Assembly: GCA_020073485.1 (NCBI GenBank)
Contig: JAIQFB010000018.1
Coordinates: 1 to 64,000, forward strand
Length of the DNA stretch: 64,000 bases
Direction of reading: 5' to 3'
From: Terriglobia bacterium
Lineage (GTDB): Bacteria; Acidobacteriota; Terriglobia; Acidiferrales; UBA7541
A model generated the notes under the pieces. The model did not search any database. It was given only the letters and a program-made list of their open reading frames with translations, and was not told the origin of the DNA. How positions within the stretch are numbered: the first letter of the stretch is position 1; every line of letters starts with the position of its first letter. Below, in pieces: positions 43,437-53,456 of the stretch. The translations under genes were made by a program, and so were the position numbers.

Positions 43437-43856
43437 ATGAGTGCAGAGAAAAAGGTGCACCTGGATGCGAGACAGCTCTACTCGGGCCTCATCCGCCTAC
43501 ACATTCTTCACCACGCGGCACATGAGGGGATCTTCGGTCTGGCTATGATCGAAGAGTTGGCGCGGCACGGCTATAAGCTCAGCCCCGGAACGCTGTACCC
43601 TGTGCTCCACGGTCTCGAAGAAAACGGACTGCTCCGTTCCCAGCCGCAGGGTTTTGCTGGGAAGATTCGCCGGGTTTATCGGGCCACCCCGGCAGGTCAA
43701 AAGGTATTGAAATCCGCGAAAGAGAAGGTCCGGGAACTATTTGGTGAGCTTTTTGAGGATGAGTCCGCGATAGAAATTGCCCGACCACGACCGCGAGTTG
43801 TACCCGTCCGGGCTACCAACGGCCGAAATCAAGGGACTGCAAAGGTCGCGCTATAG
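43437..43856 (+). CDS. PadR family transcriptional regulator
   Basis: A 139-residue winged-helix regulator. The DNA-binding domain reads IEELARHGYKLSPGTLYPVLHGLEENGLLRSQ, with wing residues KIRRVYRATPAG after it, and a basic tail at the end. PadR proteins are usually repressors of efflux pumps or detoxification genes that respond to small phenolic or hydrophobic compounds, and here an RND efflux operon lies 2.6 kb downstream. A CGATAA half-site is at 43419-43424. The protein may bind the TTATCG-N5-CGATAA palindromes at 43985 and 46037 (inference). Confidence 0.85.
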   Translation: MSAEKKVHLDARQLYSGLIRLHILHHAAHEGIFGLAMIEELARHGYKLSPGTLYPVLHGLEENGLLRSQPQGFAGKIRRVYRATPAGQKVLKSAKEKVRELFGELFEDESAIEIARPRPRVVPVRATNGRNQGTAKVAL

Positions 43857-43959
43857 ACGGTACGGGCTTTTTGCATTGAATACTTCCGCCTTTTCCTCCG
43901 GTTCGGCAGTCCTTTCTATTTTCTTGTAATTCGGTACATGCCAGATTGAATCCCAGCGA

Positions 43960-44002
43960 TTGACAGTTCTTCGAGCCTTCCTTATTATCGGTTTCCGATA
44001 AT
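43960..44002 (+). promoter_or_regulatory. Promoter with overlapping palindromic operator
   Basis: TTGACA at 43960-43965 and TATTAT at 43983-43988 with a 17-base spacer form a strong sigma-70 promoter for the WD40 gene, whose GTG is about 36 bases after the predicted start. The perfect palindrome ATTATCGG-TTT-CCGATAAT (43984-44002) covers the -10 box, so a bound protein would block RNA polymerase. The core is TTATCG-N5-CGATAA. Confidence 0.7.
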
Positions 44003-44030
44003 GTCATTGCAGGGGTGAACGGAGACTACC

Positions 44031-45020
44031 GTGACGATTTGTTCCAGGAACATCAGCAGGTGCGTCGCATCCGCGGCTGTCATTGTGCTGGCCTGCGGAG
44101 AGCTTTTCGGGCAAACCCCAAAACTTACGTTGACGCGCACACTGACGGGCCATACCAAGAATGTCCATGCCGCCCCCATCAGTCGCGACGGCCGCTACCT
44201 GGCCTCAGCCAGCAGCGATCAGACAGTCAAGCTCTGGGAAATCGAAACGGGCCGCGAACTTAAGACATTCACAGGTCACACGGGTGATGTGAATACAGTG
44301 GCAATTAGTCCGGACGGCCTGATGCTGGCTTCGGGAAGCGATGACAACACAGTCAGAATTTGGGACGTAAGTACAGGCCGCGAGCTTTACAACCTTGCCG
44401 GCCACACTGGCTTTGTTCAGGGTGTCGCCTTTAGCCCTGACGGCAAGTTACTGGCCTCGGTGTCCTACGATAAGACCGTAAGATTGTGGGATCCTCACAC
44501 TGGAAAAGAAGTTCGCACGCTGACCGGGCACACTGAACCCGTCTTTGGCGTGACTTTCAGCCCGGACGGGCGGTGGTTGGCTTCGGCAAGTAATGACAAG
44601 ACAGTCAGAATTTGGGACGTGCGAACCGGAAAAGAAGTGAAAACCCTTACAGGCCCTAAGGACAGTGCGCACGGAATCGCGTTCAGTCCTGATGGAAAAT
44701 TGCTCGCGGGAGGCAGTTATGATTCCACGGTTACGATCTGGGACGTGGCTAGCGAGCATGTGGTGCGTATTCTCGCCGGCTCGGGCCGAATCGAGGGTGT
44801 CTGCTTCAGTTCTGACGGCCACCTCATAGGCGCGGGTAATCGGGAAGGAATGGTGCGCATTTGGGAGGCTAGCACCGGTCAAGAAGTCTTGGCTTTGACG
44901 CGCCCCGCCATCGCGTTCTCCGTCAGATTCAATCCTGACGACACGCTGGTGGTCACGACATCGGGAAGCGCAATTGATTTGTGGTCCGTGAGCGCGCCGC
45001 GAGAGAAAGCAATCAAGTAG
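44031..45020 (+). CDS. Exported WD40-repeat protein
   Basis: A 329-residue protein with a signal peptide (VASAAVIVLACGELFGQ) and seven WD40 repeats of about 42 residues, each with the GH...SPDG...LASxSxDxTVxxWD pattern; repeats 6 and 7 are less regular. Seven blades make a closed propeller. It starts with GTG at 44031 after GGAGA. Being exported, it is probably a periplasmic or outer-membrane binding scaffold. It leads a run of same-strand genes that ends in an RND efflux operon. Regulation by the palindrome over its promoter is expected. Confidence 0.88.
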   Translation: MTICSRNISRCVASAAVIVLACGELFGQTPKLTLTRTLTGHTKNVHAAPISRDGRYLASASSDQTVKLWEIETGRELKTFTGHTGDVNTVAISPDGLMLASGSDDNTVRIWDVSTGRELYNLAGHTGFVQGVAFSPDGKLLASVSYDKTVRLWDPHTGKEVRTLTGHTEPVFGVTFSPDGRWLASASNDKTVRIWDVRTGKEVKTLTGPKDSAHGIAFSPDGKLLAGGSYDSTVTIWDVASEHVVRILAGSGRIEGVCFSSDGHLIGAGNREGMVRIWEASTGQEVLALTRPAIAFSVRFNPDDTLVVTTSGSAIDLWSVSAPREKAIK

Positions 45021-45108
45021 GAGCAGAACGGCTATTCAGATTGAGCAATTGGAGAAGAGTCGGCTCGACGCCGATAAAGCACACATCGAAAAGACAAAGG
45101 AGAAACTG

Positions 45109-45657
45109 ATGCGTGATGCAAGAATCCAGGTAACGGTAAGTGAACGACGCCGTGATCATTCAGGATTGATGTGGTGCCAAGTAGTGGTGGTTGCTGCTAT
45201 GGTGTTCTTCAACGTTGGCCGATCCTTCGCGCAGGAGCTTGCTTCGAGTGACGTTTATGTCGCACCGCAACGATTCTACGCACAAAAGTTAGTGGAAGAC
45301 GTGAGGGCAAAGCATCCGGAAGTTATCTATCTGAACTTGCGCACGATCCCGCCAGACCGGACGGAAAGCTTTAAGGTGGCGTCGAGTCCTCCGAGCAGGG
45401 GCGGGAAGTCGGATCAGGCTGACCTGGATGCCGAGCACGGTAAGTCTTTGGTTGAGCAAATCAAGGAAGCACCGCAGGAGTTTCGGGTTCTGCTGCCACT
45501 CCGTGATGTTTCTGGAAAAATCATCGGAAACATTGCCATGCGAATGAAACTGGCTCAAGGAAAAACAACCTCCGATGCAATGAAGCTGGCGGAAAGGGTT
45601 GACCGTGAACTCCAGAGCGGGATCCCGTCAAAAGCTAAATTGTTTGAGCCCGTATAA
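45109..45657 (+). CDS. Exported hypothetical protein
   Basis: A 182-residue protein. It has a hydrophobic segment around residues 22-40 (QVVVVAAMVFFNVGRSFAQ) that may be a signal peptide preceded by a charged start, and a soluble domain of about 120 residues with HPEVIYLNLRTIPP, FRVLLPLRDVSGKIIGNIAMRMK and a C-terminal helix. The ATG at 45109 has AAGGAG at good spacing. No family is recognised. It follows the WD40 gene by 88 bases and may belong to its operon. Confidence 0.6.
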   Translation: MRDARIQVTVSERRRDHSGLMWCQVVVVAAMVFFNVGRSFAQELASSDVYVAPQRFYAQKLVEDVRAKHPEVIYLNLRTIPPDRTESFKVASSPPSRGGKSDQADLDAEHGKSLVEQIKEAPQEFRVLLPLRDVSGKIIGNIAMRMKLAQGKTTSDAMKLAERVDRELQSGIPSKAKLFEPV

Positions 45658-46061
45658 GTTATTGAGGCGGATGTTCGCGTGAGCGGCTCGCAGCGGAGTT
45701 TAGCGGGAATCGCACCTGCTGGGCTCTGACAAAGCGTCGGGACGGAAACGCAGACCGCATATCGAACAGGAATATTCGCCGGTCCGTATACGTTTGCCTT
45801 CCCGGTTTGGCGTAACCGCCCTGAGGCAGACTTTTTTGAGTGGAATACGGAAAGCCAGCACCGGTTCGAGCAGTACCACAGGGACAAGAAGTTACATTGG
45901 GTCACCTTGCCGGCTCTCTGATTCCGATTTAATCCGTTCCTACGTCTGTTTCTTCCCTCGATATTTCAAACTGACCCGCTATCCGACTTTCAATCTTCTG
46001 GACATCCAGCCACAGGTGCTATATTGTCGGACACTGTTAACGAAAAGCGATAACGACAACG
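45658..46061. other. Gap before efflux operon
   Basis: No gene is supported in this 404-base stretch. It ends with a possible TATATT -10 box at 46020-46025, and with a palindrome-like operator and a second short inverted repeat immediately before the efflux operon. Confidence 0.4.
46024..46059 (+). promoter_or_regulatory. Operator-like palindrome before efflux operon
   Basis: GTTAACG-N5-CGATAAC at 46036-46054 has the same half-site spacing as the operator at 43984 (TTATCG-N5-CGATAA), with one changed base in the left half. It is nested inside TTGTCG (46024-46029) / CGACAA (46054-46059). It would lie just downstream of a transcript start from TATATT at 46020-46025, so a bound repressor could block elongation. 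Confidence 0.5.
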
Positions 46062-47483
46062 ATGAAAGCGTCGAACGCATTTACTAGTAAACGATGGGTC
46101 GTCCGCACTGCCATCTGCTTTTTCGTGTTCTTCGTAGCCCTTCCCAGGGTTAGGGCGCAGAGTCAGCCAGCGCAACCAAGAACCTTCACGCTGGAACAAG
46201 TTGTGGAATACGCCGCCCAAAACTATCCGGCGATTCGTGCATCCCTGGAGCAAGTATCGGCAGCTCAGGCCGGCGTCGCGCTGTCGAAGACGAACTATTT
46301 TCCGCGAGCTGACATGCTTTGGCAGGGGAATCGCGCGACGCGGAACAACGTTTTCGGAATGCTCCTGCCTCAATCAGTCATTTCGCCGATTTCCGGGCCC
46401 GTGCTTTCCTCTGGCTCGAATGAATCTGCTTGGGGAAGTGCGGCCGGGCTTTTGTTTACATGGGAACCTTTTGATTTCGGGCGGCGCGGAGCTACGGTCA
46501 GCGCGGCGCGGGCCGGACAGAACCTCGCCAATTCACAAGTCTCCGTAACTCGTCTGGACATCGCCGTCGCGGCCACCAATGCATACTTCAATCTTGTGGC
46601 TGCGCAACAGAGGGTCAAGGCATCGACGGCTGACGTGGAAAGACGACAGGTGTTTGCCAATGTTGTCCACACGCTCGTTACAAACCAGTTGAGGCCGGGA
46701 GCGGATGCATCCCGCGCAGACGCCGAGTTGGCGCGCGCCAGGATTCTTCTGATTCAGGCCGAACAGGCGGAAGCAGTCGGTGGCGCGGTCCTGGCAGAAT
46801 TCCTCGGGCTGAACTCGGACGATGTACAAATCGATGCGGGCTCGCTTCTGAGCGATCCGCCAAATGCCAATCCGCCCGTGACAGCGCTCACATCACATCC
46901 AATCGCCACCGCTGAACAAGAGAGAGTGGGCCAGATTGCGGCTCGGGTGCACATCCTTGATCGCTCCTATTTCCCTCGCTTCTATTTCCAATCCACGGTT
47001 TACGGCCGGGGAACCGGTGCCAGCACGGATGGCACATTTCAGGGAGGCGCGAATGGTTTGGGACTCGATCGCTCTAATTGGGCAACGGGGCTTACCGTAA
47101 CGTTTCCGGCCTTTGATATTTTTTCCATTCGGGCCCAAAAGCAAATTGAAATCGCGAACGAACGGGCTGAGCGCGCGCTCTACCAACAAACGGTGGATGA
47201 TCTCACATCTCAGTTGCGGCAAGCGCAGGCTGCACTGGATGGTGCGCGCCGTGTCGCTGAAAACACGCCTCTCGAACTAAAGGCCGCCCGCGATTCCGAA
47301 ATGCAGGCGCGTGCACGATACGAAGCTGGACTGGCAGCGATTGTGGAGATCGCTGAAGCGCAAGGCCTGTTGGTTCAGGCGGAGACCGACGATGCGTTAG
47401 CGCGTCTTGCCGTGTGGAATGACCTGGCATTGGTCAACGCCGCACAGGGCGATCTGCAGCCATTTATCCAGCTTCTGCACTAG
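46062..47483 (+). CDS. Outer-membrane efflux protein (TolC/OEP family)
   Basis: A 473-residue protein with a signal peptide (AICFFVFFVALPRVRAQ) and two OEP repeats rich in long coiled helices; marks are FTLEQVVEYAAQNYPAI at the start and ARYEAGLAAIVEIAEAQGLLVQAE in the second repeat. It forms the outer-membrane channel of a tripartite RND pump. The inner-membrane pump gene starts 22 bases downstream and the adaptor gene follows. Gene order (channel, pump, adaptor) is less common than adaptor-pump-channel. Confidence 0.9.
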   Translation: MKASNAFTSKRWVVRTAICFFVFFVALPRVRAQSQPAQPRTFTLEQVVEYAAQNYPAIRASLEQVSAAQAGVALSKTNYFPRADMLWQGNRATRNNVFGMLLPQSVISPISGPVLSSGSNESAWGSAAGLLFTWEPFDFGRRGATVSAARAGQNLANSQVSVTRLDIAVAATNAYFNLVAAQQRVKASTADVERRQVFANVVHTLVTNQLRPGADASRADAELARARILLIQAEQAEAVGGAVLAEFLGLNSDDVQIDAGSLLSDPPNANPPVTALTSHPIATAEQERVGQIAARVHILDRSYFPRFYFQSTVYGRGTGASTDGTFQGGANGLGLDRSNWATGLTVTFPAFDIFSIRAQKQIEIANERAERALYQQTVDDLTSQLRQAQAALDGARRVAENTPLELKAARDSEMQARARYEAGLAAIVEIAEAQGLLVQAETDDALARLAVWNDLALVNAAQGDLQPFIQLLH

Positions 47484-47505
47484 ACGATTCGGGAGGTCGC
47501 CAGCT

Positions 47506-50500
47506 GTGTGGTTAATTCGGACAGCATTGCGCAGGCCGGTCACGGTGATCGTGATCGTGGTCGCTCTGGCGCTCTCATCCATTCTTGCGCTTCTGCGCAC
47601 TCGGATCGACATTTTCCCGGATTTGAATCTGCCCGTCATTTATGTGGCACAACCCTATGGCGGCATGAGCCCCCAGCAGATGGAAGGGTTTCTTTCCTAC
47701 TATTACGAGTACCACTTCCTGTACATCAACGGAATTGAGACCGTGGAGGCAAAATCGATTCAGGGCATCGCGCTGCTCAAGCTTACTTTCCATCCCGGGA
47801 CAGACATGAGCGAGGCGCTGGCACAGACGATTTCTTACGTGAACCGCGCTCGCGCCTTCATGCCTCCCGGCACCGTTTCCCCATTCGTGTTCCGCTACGA
47901 CGCCGGGACGCTGCCTGTTGGCTATCTCGTATTTTCAAGCGAATCGCGTACGCTCGGTGAGATCCAGGACCTTGCATTGAATCGCGTGCGGCCAGTTTTT
48001 GCGACACTGCCGGGTGTTTCATCTCCACCGCCTTTTGGAGGCAACCAACGCACCATTGTTGTCAGCGTTGATCCGGGAAAATTACATGCCTATGGACTCT
48101 CCCTACAAAGCGTCGTGCAGGCCCTGGTGGCTGGAAACAGTATCGAACCGGCCGGAAATGCCAACATCGGAAATTTTCAATCGCTGGTCACCACGGATTC
48201 AACCGTCGGGCAAATCACCGATCTGCTCGATATACCGATACGAGCCGGCTCGGGACCATCGGTTTACATGCGGGACATCGGAACGGTTTCCGATTCCTCG
48301 GACATCCCAGCGGGCTACGCGCTGTTAAACGACAAACGAACCGTCTACATTCCGGTGACGAAGCGCCCTGATGCTTCGACCATTACCGTGGTCAACGAAG
48401 TGCGCGCAAGCCTATCCCGGTTCCAATCGTTGGTTCCCGAGGACATCAAGATCGCCTACGAATTCGATCAATCCCAATATGTTCGCGACGCGTTGCTCTC
48501 GGTCCTGCGCGAAGCTCTATTGGGCGCGATTCTCACGGGCCTTACGCTGCTTTTCTTCTTGCGCGATTGGCGCAGTTCGCTGGTCGTCGTCATCACGATC
48601 CCATTCGCTCTGCTCACAGCGGTGGTAGCTCTATGGGCCACGGGACAAACCATCAACATCATGACTCTTGGTGGGCTTGCCCTGGCCGTAGGAGTGCTCG
48701 TGGACGAGGGGACCGTGCTTCTTGAAAACATTCACGTGCATCTCGCCCAAGGGGAAACGAAGGCCCGCGCGGTCCTGGAAGCAAGCAGGGAGGTCGCAAT
48801 CCCTCGATTGCTGGCGATGCTCTGCGTCCTCGCTGTCTTTTTGCCATCCTTCTTCATGGTCGGCCCGGCCCGGTCTCTTTTTGTTCCGCTTTCTCTCGCG
48901 GTCGGATTTTCGATGGGAGCGTCGTATTTACTTTCCAGCTCCCTGGTGCCGGTACTATCCAACTGGTTCCTCAAAGAAGAGAAAACGCACGCGGACAACT
49001 CCATGGAAACGGGTTTTGACCGCTTCCGAAATAGATTCTACAAGTGGCTGGACCGCCTCATGGCCCGTCCGGCACTGCTCCTGGCCGGTTACACGATTGT
49101 GGTGATCGCCGTGCTGCTTTTGGTCGGGCCGAGACTCTCGCAAGAAATCTTTCCTTCAGCGGCGGCAAATCAATTTCGCCTGCGATTCGATGCTCCCGAC
49201 GGTACGCGCATGCCGGTGACCGAGGAGATGTCGCGGCGCCTGCTCGATACGATTCATCGCGAGGCAGGCGCCGGCAATGTTGCTTTGACTCTCAGTTACG
49301 TGGGTACGCAAGGTTCCTCGTATCCGATCAACGCAATATTTCTTTGGACCAGCGGGCCGCACGAAGCCGTCATGAATGTCGGGCTTCGTCCCGGCGCATC
49401 CATTTCTCTTCGCGACCTGGAAGAGAAACTCCGCAACACACTGCCACAGCAATTCCCGGGATCGCACTTCTCGTTCGACCCCGGCGACCTCATCAGCCAG
49501 ACGCTGAATTTTGGCACGCCGTCGGTCATCGAGGTGGCGGCCACCGGGCCACAGTACAACGATGTATCGAGCTACGCGGACCGGGTCAGGCAAGAGCTTG
49601 CGAAAATAGATGAACTGCGGGACCTCGGATACGAACAGCCGCTCCATTACCCCTCGGTTGATGTCCGCATAAACCGCGTGTTGGCAGGCCAGCTTGGCGT
49701 AACGGCGGATCAAGTTGGTCAGGCAGTGGTGTCGGCAACGGCCTCAAGCCGCTTCGTGTCTCCCAACTACTGGCGTGATCCGGCGTCCGGCGTCAGCTAC
49801 CAGGTGCAGGTAGAGATCCCGCAGGCGCAAATGACTTCCATGAAGGATATCGAGACGATACCGGTCGCGAGCGCAACCGGAGCGGACCCGATCATCAACC
49901 AAGTGGCTTCGGTGCGTGCTGGGAACGTGCCGGGTGAACTGGACCGCCAGAACGGACTTTGGATGATTGGTCTTTCCGCTAATCCTGCCAGGAGCGACCT
50001 GGCTCGCGCTGCCACTGACATCGATCAAGCCATCGCCCATGCCGGCAACCCGCCGCGCGGCGTAACCGCGCAGGTGCGAGGCCAGGTCAGCGCCTTGCGG
50101 CAGATTTTCGGTAATCTGAGCATAGGACTGGCACTAGCCATCTTCGTAATCCTGTTGCTACTCGCGGCGAATTTCGAGTCCATCCGACTCCCGTTGATCG
50201 TATTCTCCACCGTTCCCGCTGTACTCACAGGCGTACTCCTGATGCTCTTGATTACGGGCACAAGCCTGAATCTTGAAAGCTTCATGGGCGCCATCATGGC
50301 CATCGGCGTTGCGGTTGCAAACGCAATTCTGCTGGTGACCTTCGCCGAAAAGAACAGAAAGAATGGCGCGGATGCCAAAACCGCGGCACGAAATGCCGCT
50401 GGCGAACGCCTCCGCCCTGTGCTGATGACCAGCCTTGCAATGATCACGGGAATGATCCCCATGGCGCTCGCAATTGGGCGCGGTAGCGAGGAAACGGCGC

Positions 50501-50667
50501 CGCTTGGCCGGGCTGTCATTGGCGGGTTGATATGCGCCACGGCAGCCACATTACTTGTCCTGCCGACTGTTTTTGGCCTCATGCAAAAACGCGCTTCTCT
50601 GGTCTCGCCCTCGCTCGATCCCGAGGATCCGAATAGCGCGCATGCGACCGCATTGGAGACTTCGTAA
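47506..50667 (+). CDS. RND efflux pump, inner-membrane subunit
   Basis: A 1,053-residue transporter with twelve membrane helices and two large periplasmic loops, driven by protons. It begins WLIRTALRRPVTVIVIVVAL, then IDIFPDLNLPVIYVAQPYGG, and has the helix-4 motif GVLVDEGTVLLENIHVH; the acidic residue of the proton relay is present. The sequence is closest to acidobacterial HAE-type pumps rather than metal (CusA) pumps, though the substrate cannot be read. GTG at 47506 follows GGGAGGT. The stop TAA shares its last A with the ATG of the adaptor gene, so translation is coupled. Confidence 0.9.
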   Translation: MWLIRTALRRPVTVIVIVVALALSSILALLRTRIDIFPDLNLPVIYVAQPYGGMSPQQMEGFLSYYYEYHFLYINGIETVEAKSIQGIALLKLTFHPGTDMSEALAQTISYVNRARAFMPPGTVSPFVFRYDAGTLPVGYLVFSSESRTLGEIQDLALNRVRPVFATLPGVSSPPPFGGNQRTIVVSVDPGKLHAYGLSLQSVVQALVAGNSIEPAGNANIGNFQSLVTTDSTVGQITDLLDIPIRAGSGPSVYMRDIGTVSDSSDIPAGYALLNDKRTVYIPVTKRPDASTITVVNEVRASLSRFQSLVPEDIKIAYEFDQSQYVRDALLSVLREALLGAILTGLTLLFFLRDWRSSLVVVITIPFALLTAVVALWATGQTINIMTLGGLALAVGVLVDEGTVLLENIHVHLAQGETKARAVLEASREVAIPRLLAMLCVLAVFLPSFFMVGPARSLFVPLSLAVGFSMGASYLLSSSLVPVLSNWFLKEEKTHADNSMETGFDRFRNRFYKWLDRLMARPALLLAGYTIVVIAVLLLVGPRLSQEIFPSAAANQFRLRFDAPDGTRMPVTEEMSRRLLDTIHREAGAGNVALTLSYVGTQGSSYPINAIFLWTSGPHEAVMNVGLRPGASISLRDLEEKLRNTLPQQFPGSHFSFDPGDLISQTLNFGTPSVIEVAATGPQYNDVSSYADRVRQELAKIDELRDLGYEQPLHYPSVDVRINRVLAGQLGVTADQVGQAVVSATASSRFVSPNYWRDPASGVSYQVQVEIPQAQMTSMKDIETIPVASATGADPIINQVASVRAGNVPGELDRQNGLWMIGLSANPARSDLARAATDIDQAIAHAGNPPRGVTAQVRGQVSALRQIFGNLSIGLALAIFVILLLLAANFESIRLPLIVFSTVPAVLTGVLLMLLITGTSLNLESFMGAIMAIGVAVANAILLVTFAEKNRKNGADAKTAARNAAGERLRPVLMTSLAMITGMIPMALAIGRGSEETAPLGRAVIGGLICATAATLLVLPTVFGLMQKRASLVSPSLDPEDPNSAHATALETS

Positions 50668-51815
50668 TGAAATCGCTATTTTTAGCGTTTGCCTTCAGCC
50701 TCACGCTCATTGGCTGTGGTAGTTCCGCCGTCGAGCAGTCGCAGACTAATGTGGCAGCCGGCGCAGGGTCTGCTCAGCAGGTCGCTGCAGCGTCGGTTGA
50801 ATCGCAGAAACTGGATACAACCTTGAGTCTTCCTGCTCAGATTACGCCATATGAGGCTGTGGACGTATTCCCGAAAGTGACCGGATTCATCGACACGATC
50901 CTCGTTGATCGCGGATCGCATGTGAAAGCTGGCGAAGTCATCGTCCGCCTCTCGGCCCCTGAACTGGTCGCGCAGCGTACGCAAGCGGAGGCCGGCGTGC
51001 ATAGCGCCGAGGCGCAACTCGCCGCCGCACAGGCGAAGTTCGCATCCGACCACGGAACATATCTACACTTGGCGGCGGCTGCAAAGACGCCCGGAGTTGT
51101 CGCGGGAAACGATCTTCAAGTTGCCGAACAGACGGCCGCAGCCGACAATGCGCAACTGGAGGCCGCTTCAAATAATGTGCAGGCGGCGCAAGAGATTTTG
51201 CGCAGCGTCACCCAATTGGAATCCTACTTGGAAATCCGTGCTCCCTTCGACGGCGTCGTAACCCAGCGAAACTTGCATCCAGGAGCCCTAGTCGGGCCCG
51301 CGTCGGGGCAGGGCGGAGCGCAGCCAATCGTCCAAATCGCAAGCGTAGGCCGCCTGCGTGTCGTCGTCCCTGTGCCGGAAGCATACGTTGCTGGAGTGCA
51401 AGAAGGCCAGCAGGTCGCTTTCAGCGTGCCTGCTTATCCGGGCCGGACTTATCGCGCTCCCATCGCGCGCATATCGCACGATATCAATCAAAACACCCGA
51501 ACCATGCAGGTGGAGCTGGATTTGCACAACGCCGATGCGCAAATCACGCCGGGGACATTTACAAGCGTGGAATGGCCCATCCATCGTTCTTATGCGACAT
51601 TGTTCGTGCCCTCGTCCGCGGTGGCAACGGACCTGCAACGGACATTCGTCATTCGCGTGCGTCAAGGAAAAGCCGAATGGGTTGACGTGAAGACTGGCGC
51701 GTCGGTCAATGGCAAAATCGAAGTGTTCGGAGACCTGCAGTCAGGCGATGTTGTTGTCGCTAATGCAACAGATTCAATACGCAGTGGGACGGCTGTATCC
51801 CCGCAACTCAAGTAG
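50667..51815 (+). CDS. RND efflux adaptor (membrane fusion lipoprotein)
   Basis: A 382-residue periplasmic adaptor anchored by lipid: the signal ends LTLIGC with Cys17 as the acylated residue. The barrel-sandwich halves are VDVFPKVTGFIDTILVDRGSHVKAG and EIRAPFDGVVTQRNLHPGAL, with a coiled hairpin of about 90 residues between them (QRTQAEAGVHSAEAQLAAAQ onwards). It links the pump and the outer channel. The ATG overlaps the pump stop by one base. Confidence 0.9.
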   Translation: MKSLFLAFAFSLTLIGCGSSAVEQSQTNVAAGAGSAQQVAAASVESQKLDTTLSLPAQITPYEAVDVFPKVTGFIDTILVDRGSHVKAGEVIVRLSAPELVAQRTQAEAGVHSAEAQLAAAQAKFASDHGTYLHLAAAAKTPGVVAGNDLQVAEQTAAADNAQLEAASNNVQAAQEILRSVTQLESYLEIRAPFDGVVTQRNLHPGALVGPASGQGGAQPIVQIASVGRLRVVVPVPEAYVAGVQEGQQVAFSVPAYPGRTYRAPIARISHDINQNTRTMQVELDLHNADAQITPGTFTSVEWPIHRSYATLFVPSSAVATDLQRTFVIRVRQGKAEWVDVKTGASVNGKIEVFGDLQSGDVVVANATDSIRSGTAVSPQLK

Positions 51816-51989
51816 TTCGGCACCGCAAGGGCGAAGTGAACTCTGCCCAATTCGCCGATCGTACCTGATCTATAGGGCTGTGTCTCCATCTGGGAAGAAG
51901 ACAATCCCATTCCTCTCTTATTTGACGCAACGCTTTGGTGGGTGGCCCGCCTATCCGTGGCCGTTAGGAAAAAAGCCGCGTTGGAATTG

Positions 51990-53387
51990 TCATCGCGATG
52001 ACTCTTTGGCGCTGGGATTATGCCAACCTCCGCTCGCCGCAATCATCGTGTCCGCTTGTTTCGGCCCCCAACTCCCGCGCTTGTAGGGCAGCGCCCGGTG
52101 ATGCTTCTTCAGGACCGCATCGACCACGGCCCAGGCTGCTTCCACGGCGTCTTCGCGGGTGAAGAGCGCGCCGTCGCCGGCCATGGCGTCGCCGAGCAGT
52201 CGCTGGTACGGGGTTTCCTCCCCAAGCAGTTCTTCGCACAAGTAAAGCTCGCGCTGGTCGCCGATGAAATCTTTTCCGGCGCGCTTGACGCGGGCGGCGA
52301 GGGCCACGTCGCATCCGGGGGAGAGCTGGAAACGCACGTAGTTGGCGCGGCCGGTCGCGGGTGAGGAATCGGCGAAAAGTTTTTGCGGGGGCGTTTTTAG
52401 TTCCACCAGAACCTCGGTGAAATTCGCAGGCAGGAATTTTCCGGAGCGCAGAAACCACGGCACGCCTTGCCAGCGCCAGGAGTCGATGAACAGGCGCAGG
52501 GCGCAGAACGTTTCGACGTCGGAATTTTTGGCCACGTCCGGCTCCTGGCGGTAGCCGTCGTACTGGCCGCGGACCACGTCGTCGGGTTTCAACGGGCGCA
52601 TGGCCTGGAACACTTTGGCTTTCTCGGTGTGCACGGCTCCAAAGTCGCGGCCGGCCGGCGGCTCCATGGCCAGCAGCGCGACGATCTGGAACAGGTGGTT
52701 CTCGATCACGTCGCGCAGGCACCCGGCGGTTTCGTAAAATCCTCCGCGGCCCTTCACGCCGAAATTTTCGGCCAGAGTAATCTGCACGCTGGCCACGTAA
52801 TTGCGATTCCAGATCGGCTCCAGGAAGGAATTGGCGAACCGGAAATAGAGAATGTTCATGATCGCCTCCTTTCCCAGGAAATGGTCGATGCGGAAGATCG
52901 AATCTTCCGGAAACACGGAGCGCGCTACTTTGTTGAGTTCCTTTGCCGAAGCTAGGTCGCGTCCGAACGGCTTTTCGACAATGACGCGCGCGTTCTCGGC
53001 CAGGCCCGCGGCGCCCAGCCCCTTGATCACGGTTTCAAACAGCGAGGGTGGAATCGCCAGGTAATGCGCCGGGCGGCGAGCTTTTCCCAGCGCATTTTTC
53101 AGTGCCGCGAACGTGGCCGGATCCTTGTAGTCGCCATTCACGTACGTGAGCCGTGACAGAAGGAGCCCGAGCGCGCGCTTGTCGTCGATCCCGCCCGTGC
53201 GCTTGATGCTGTCGGTCACCCGGCGATGCAGGCGTTCGAGGCTCCACTTCGGAAAGGCCACGCCGATCACCGGGACCTTGAGCTCACCGCGCTTCACCAT
53301 CGCGTAAAGCGCCGGGAAAATCATCTTGTGGGCGAGATCGCCCGTCGCACCAAAAACCACCAGCGCGTCCGAAGGGGTTTCCTTCAT
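51990..53387 (-). CDS. zwf: Glucose-6-phosphate 1-dehydrogenase
   Basis: A 465-residue enzyme that oxidises glucose 6-phosphate to 6-phosphogluconolactone with NADP, opening the oxidative pentose-phosphate path. The cofactor motif is [16 protein letters not shown], and the active site contains [15 protein letters not shown] with the catalytic histidine and lysine. The N-terminus is normal and the ATG at 53387 has AAGGAGG. No 6-phosphogluconolactonase or 6-phosphogluconate dehydrogenase gene is beside it. Confidence 0.95.
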   Translation of the reverse strand: MKETPSDALVVFGATGDLAHKMIFPALYAMVKRGELKVPVIGVAFPKWSLERLHRRVTDSIKRTGGIDDKRALGLLLSRLTYVNGDYKDPATFAALKNALGKARRPAHYLAIPPSLFETVIKGLGAAGLAENARVIVEKPFGRDLASAKELNKVARSVFPEDSIFRIDHFLGKEAIMNILYFRFANSFLEPIWNRNYVASVQITLAENFGVKGRGGFYETAGCLRDVIENHLFQIVALLAMEPPAGRDFGAVHTEKAKVFQAMRPLKPDDVVRGQYDGYRQEPDVAKNSDVETFCALRLFIDSWRWQGVPWFLRSGKFLPANFTEVLVELKTPPQKLFADSSPATGRANYVRFQLSPGCDVALAARVKRAGKDFIGDQRELYLCEELLGEETPYQRLLGDAMAGDGALFTREDAVEAAWAVVDAVLKKHHRALPYKRGSWGPKQADTMIAASGGWHNPSAKESSR

Positions 53388-53456
53388 CGGGCACCTCCTT
53401 TGTGGGCAGCGGGCTTTTCCGCGCGCCGCGCGCGATTATTCACCTTCGATGGAAAA

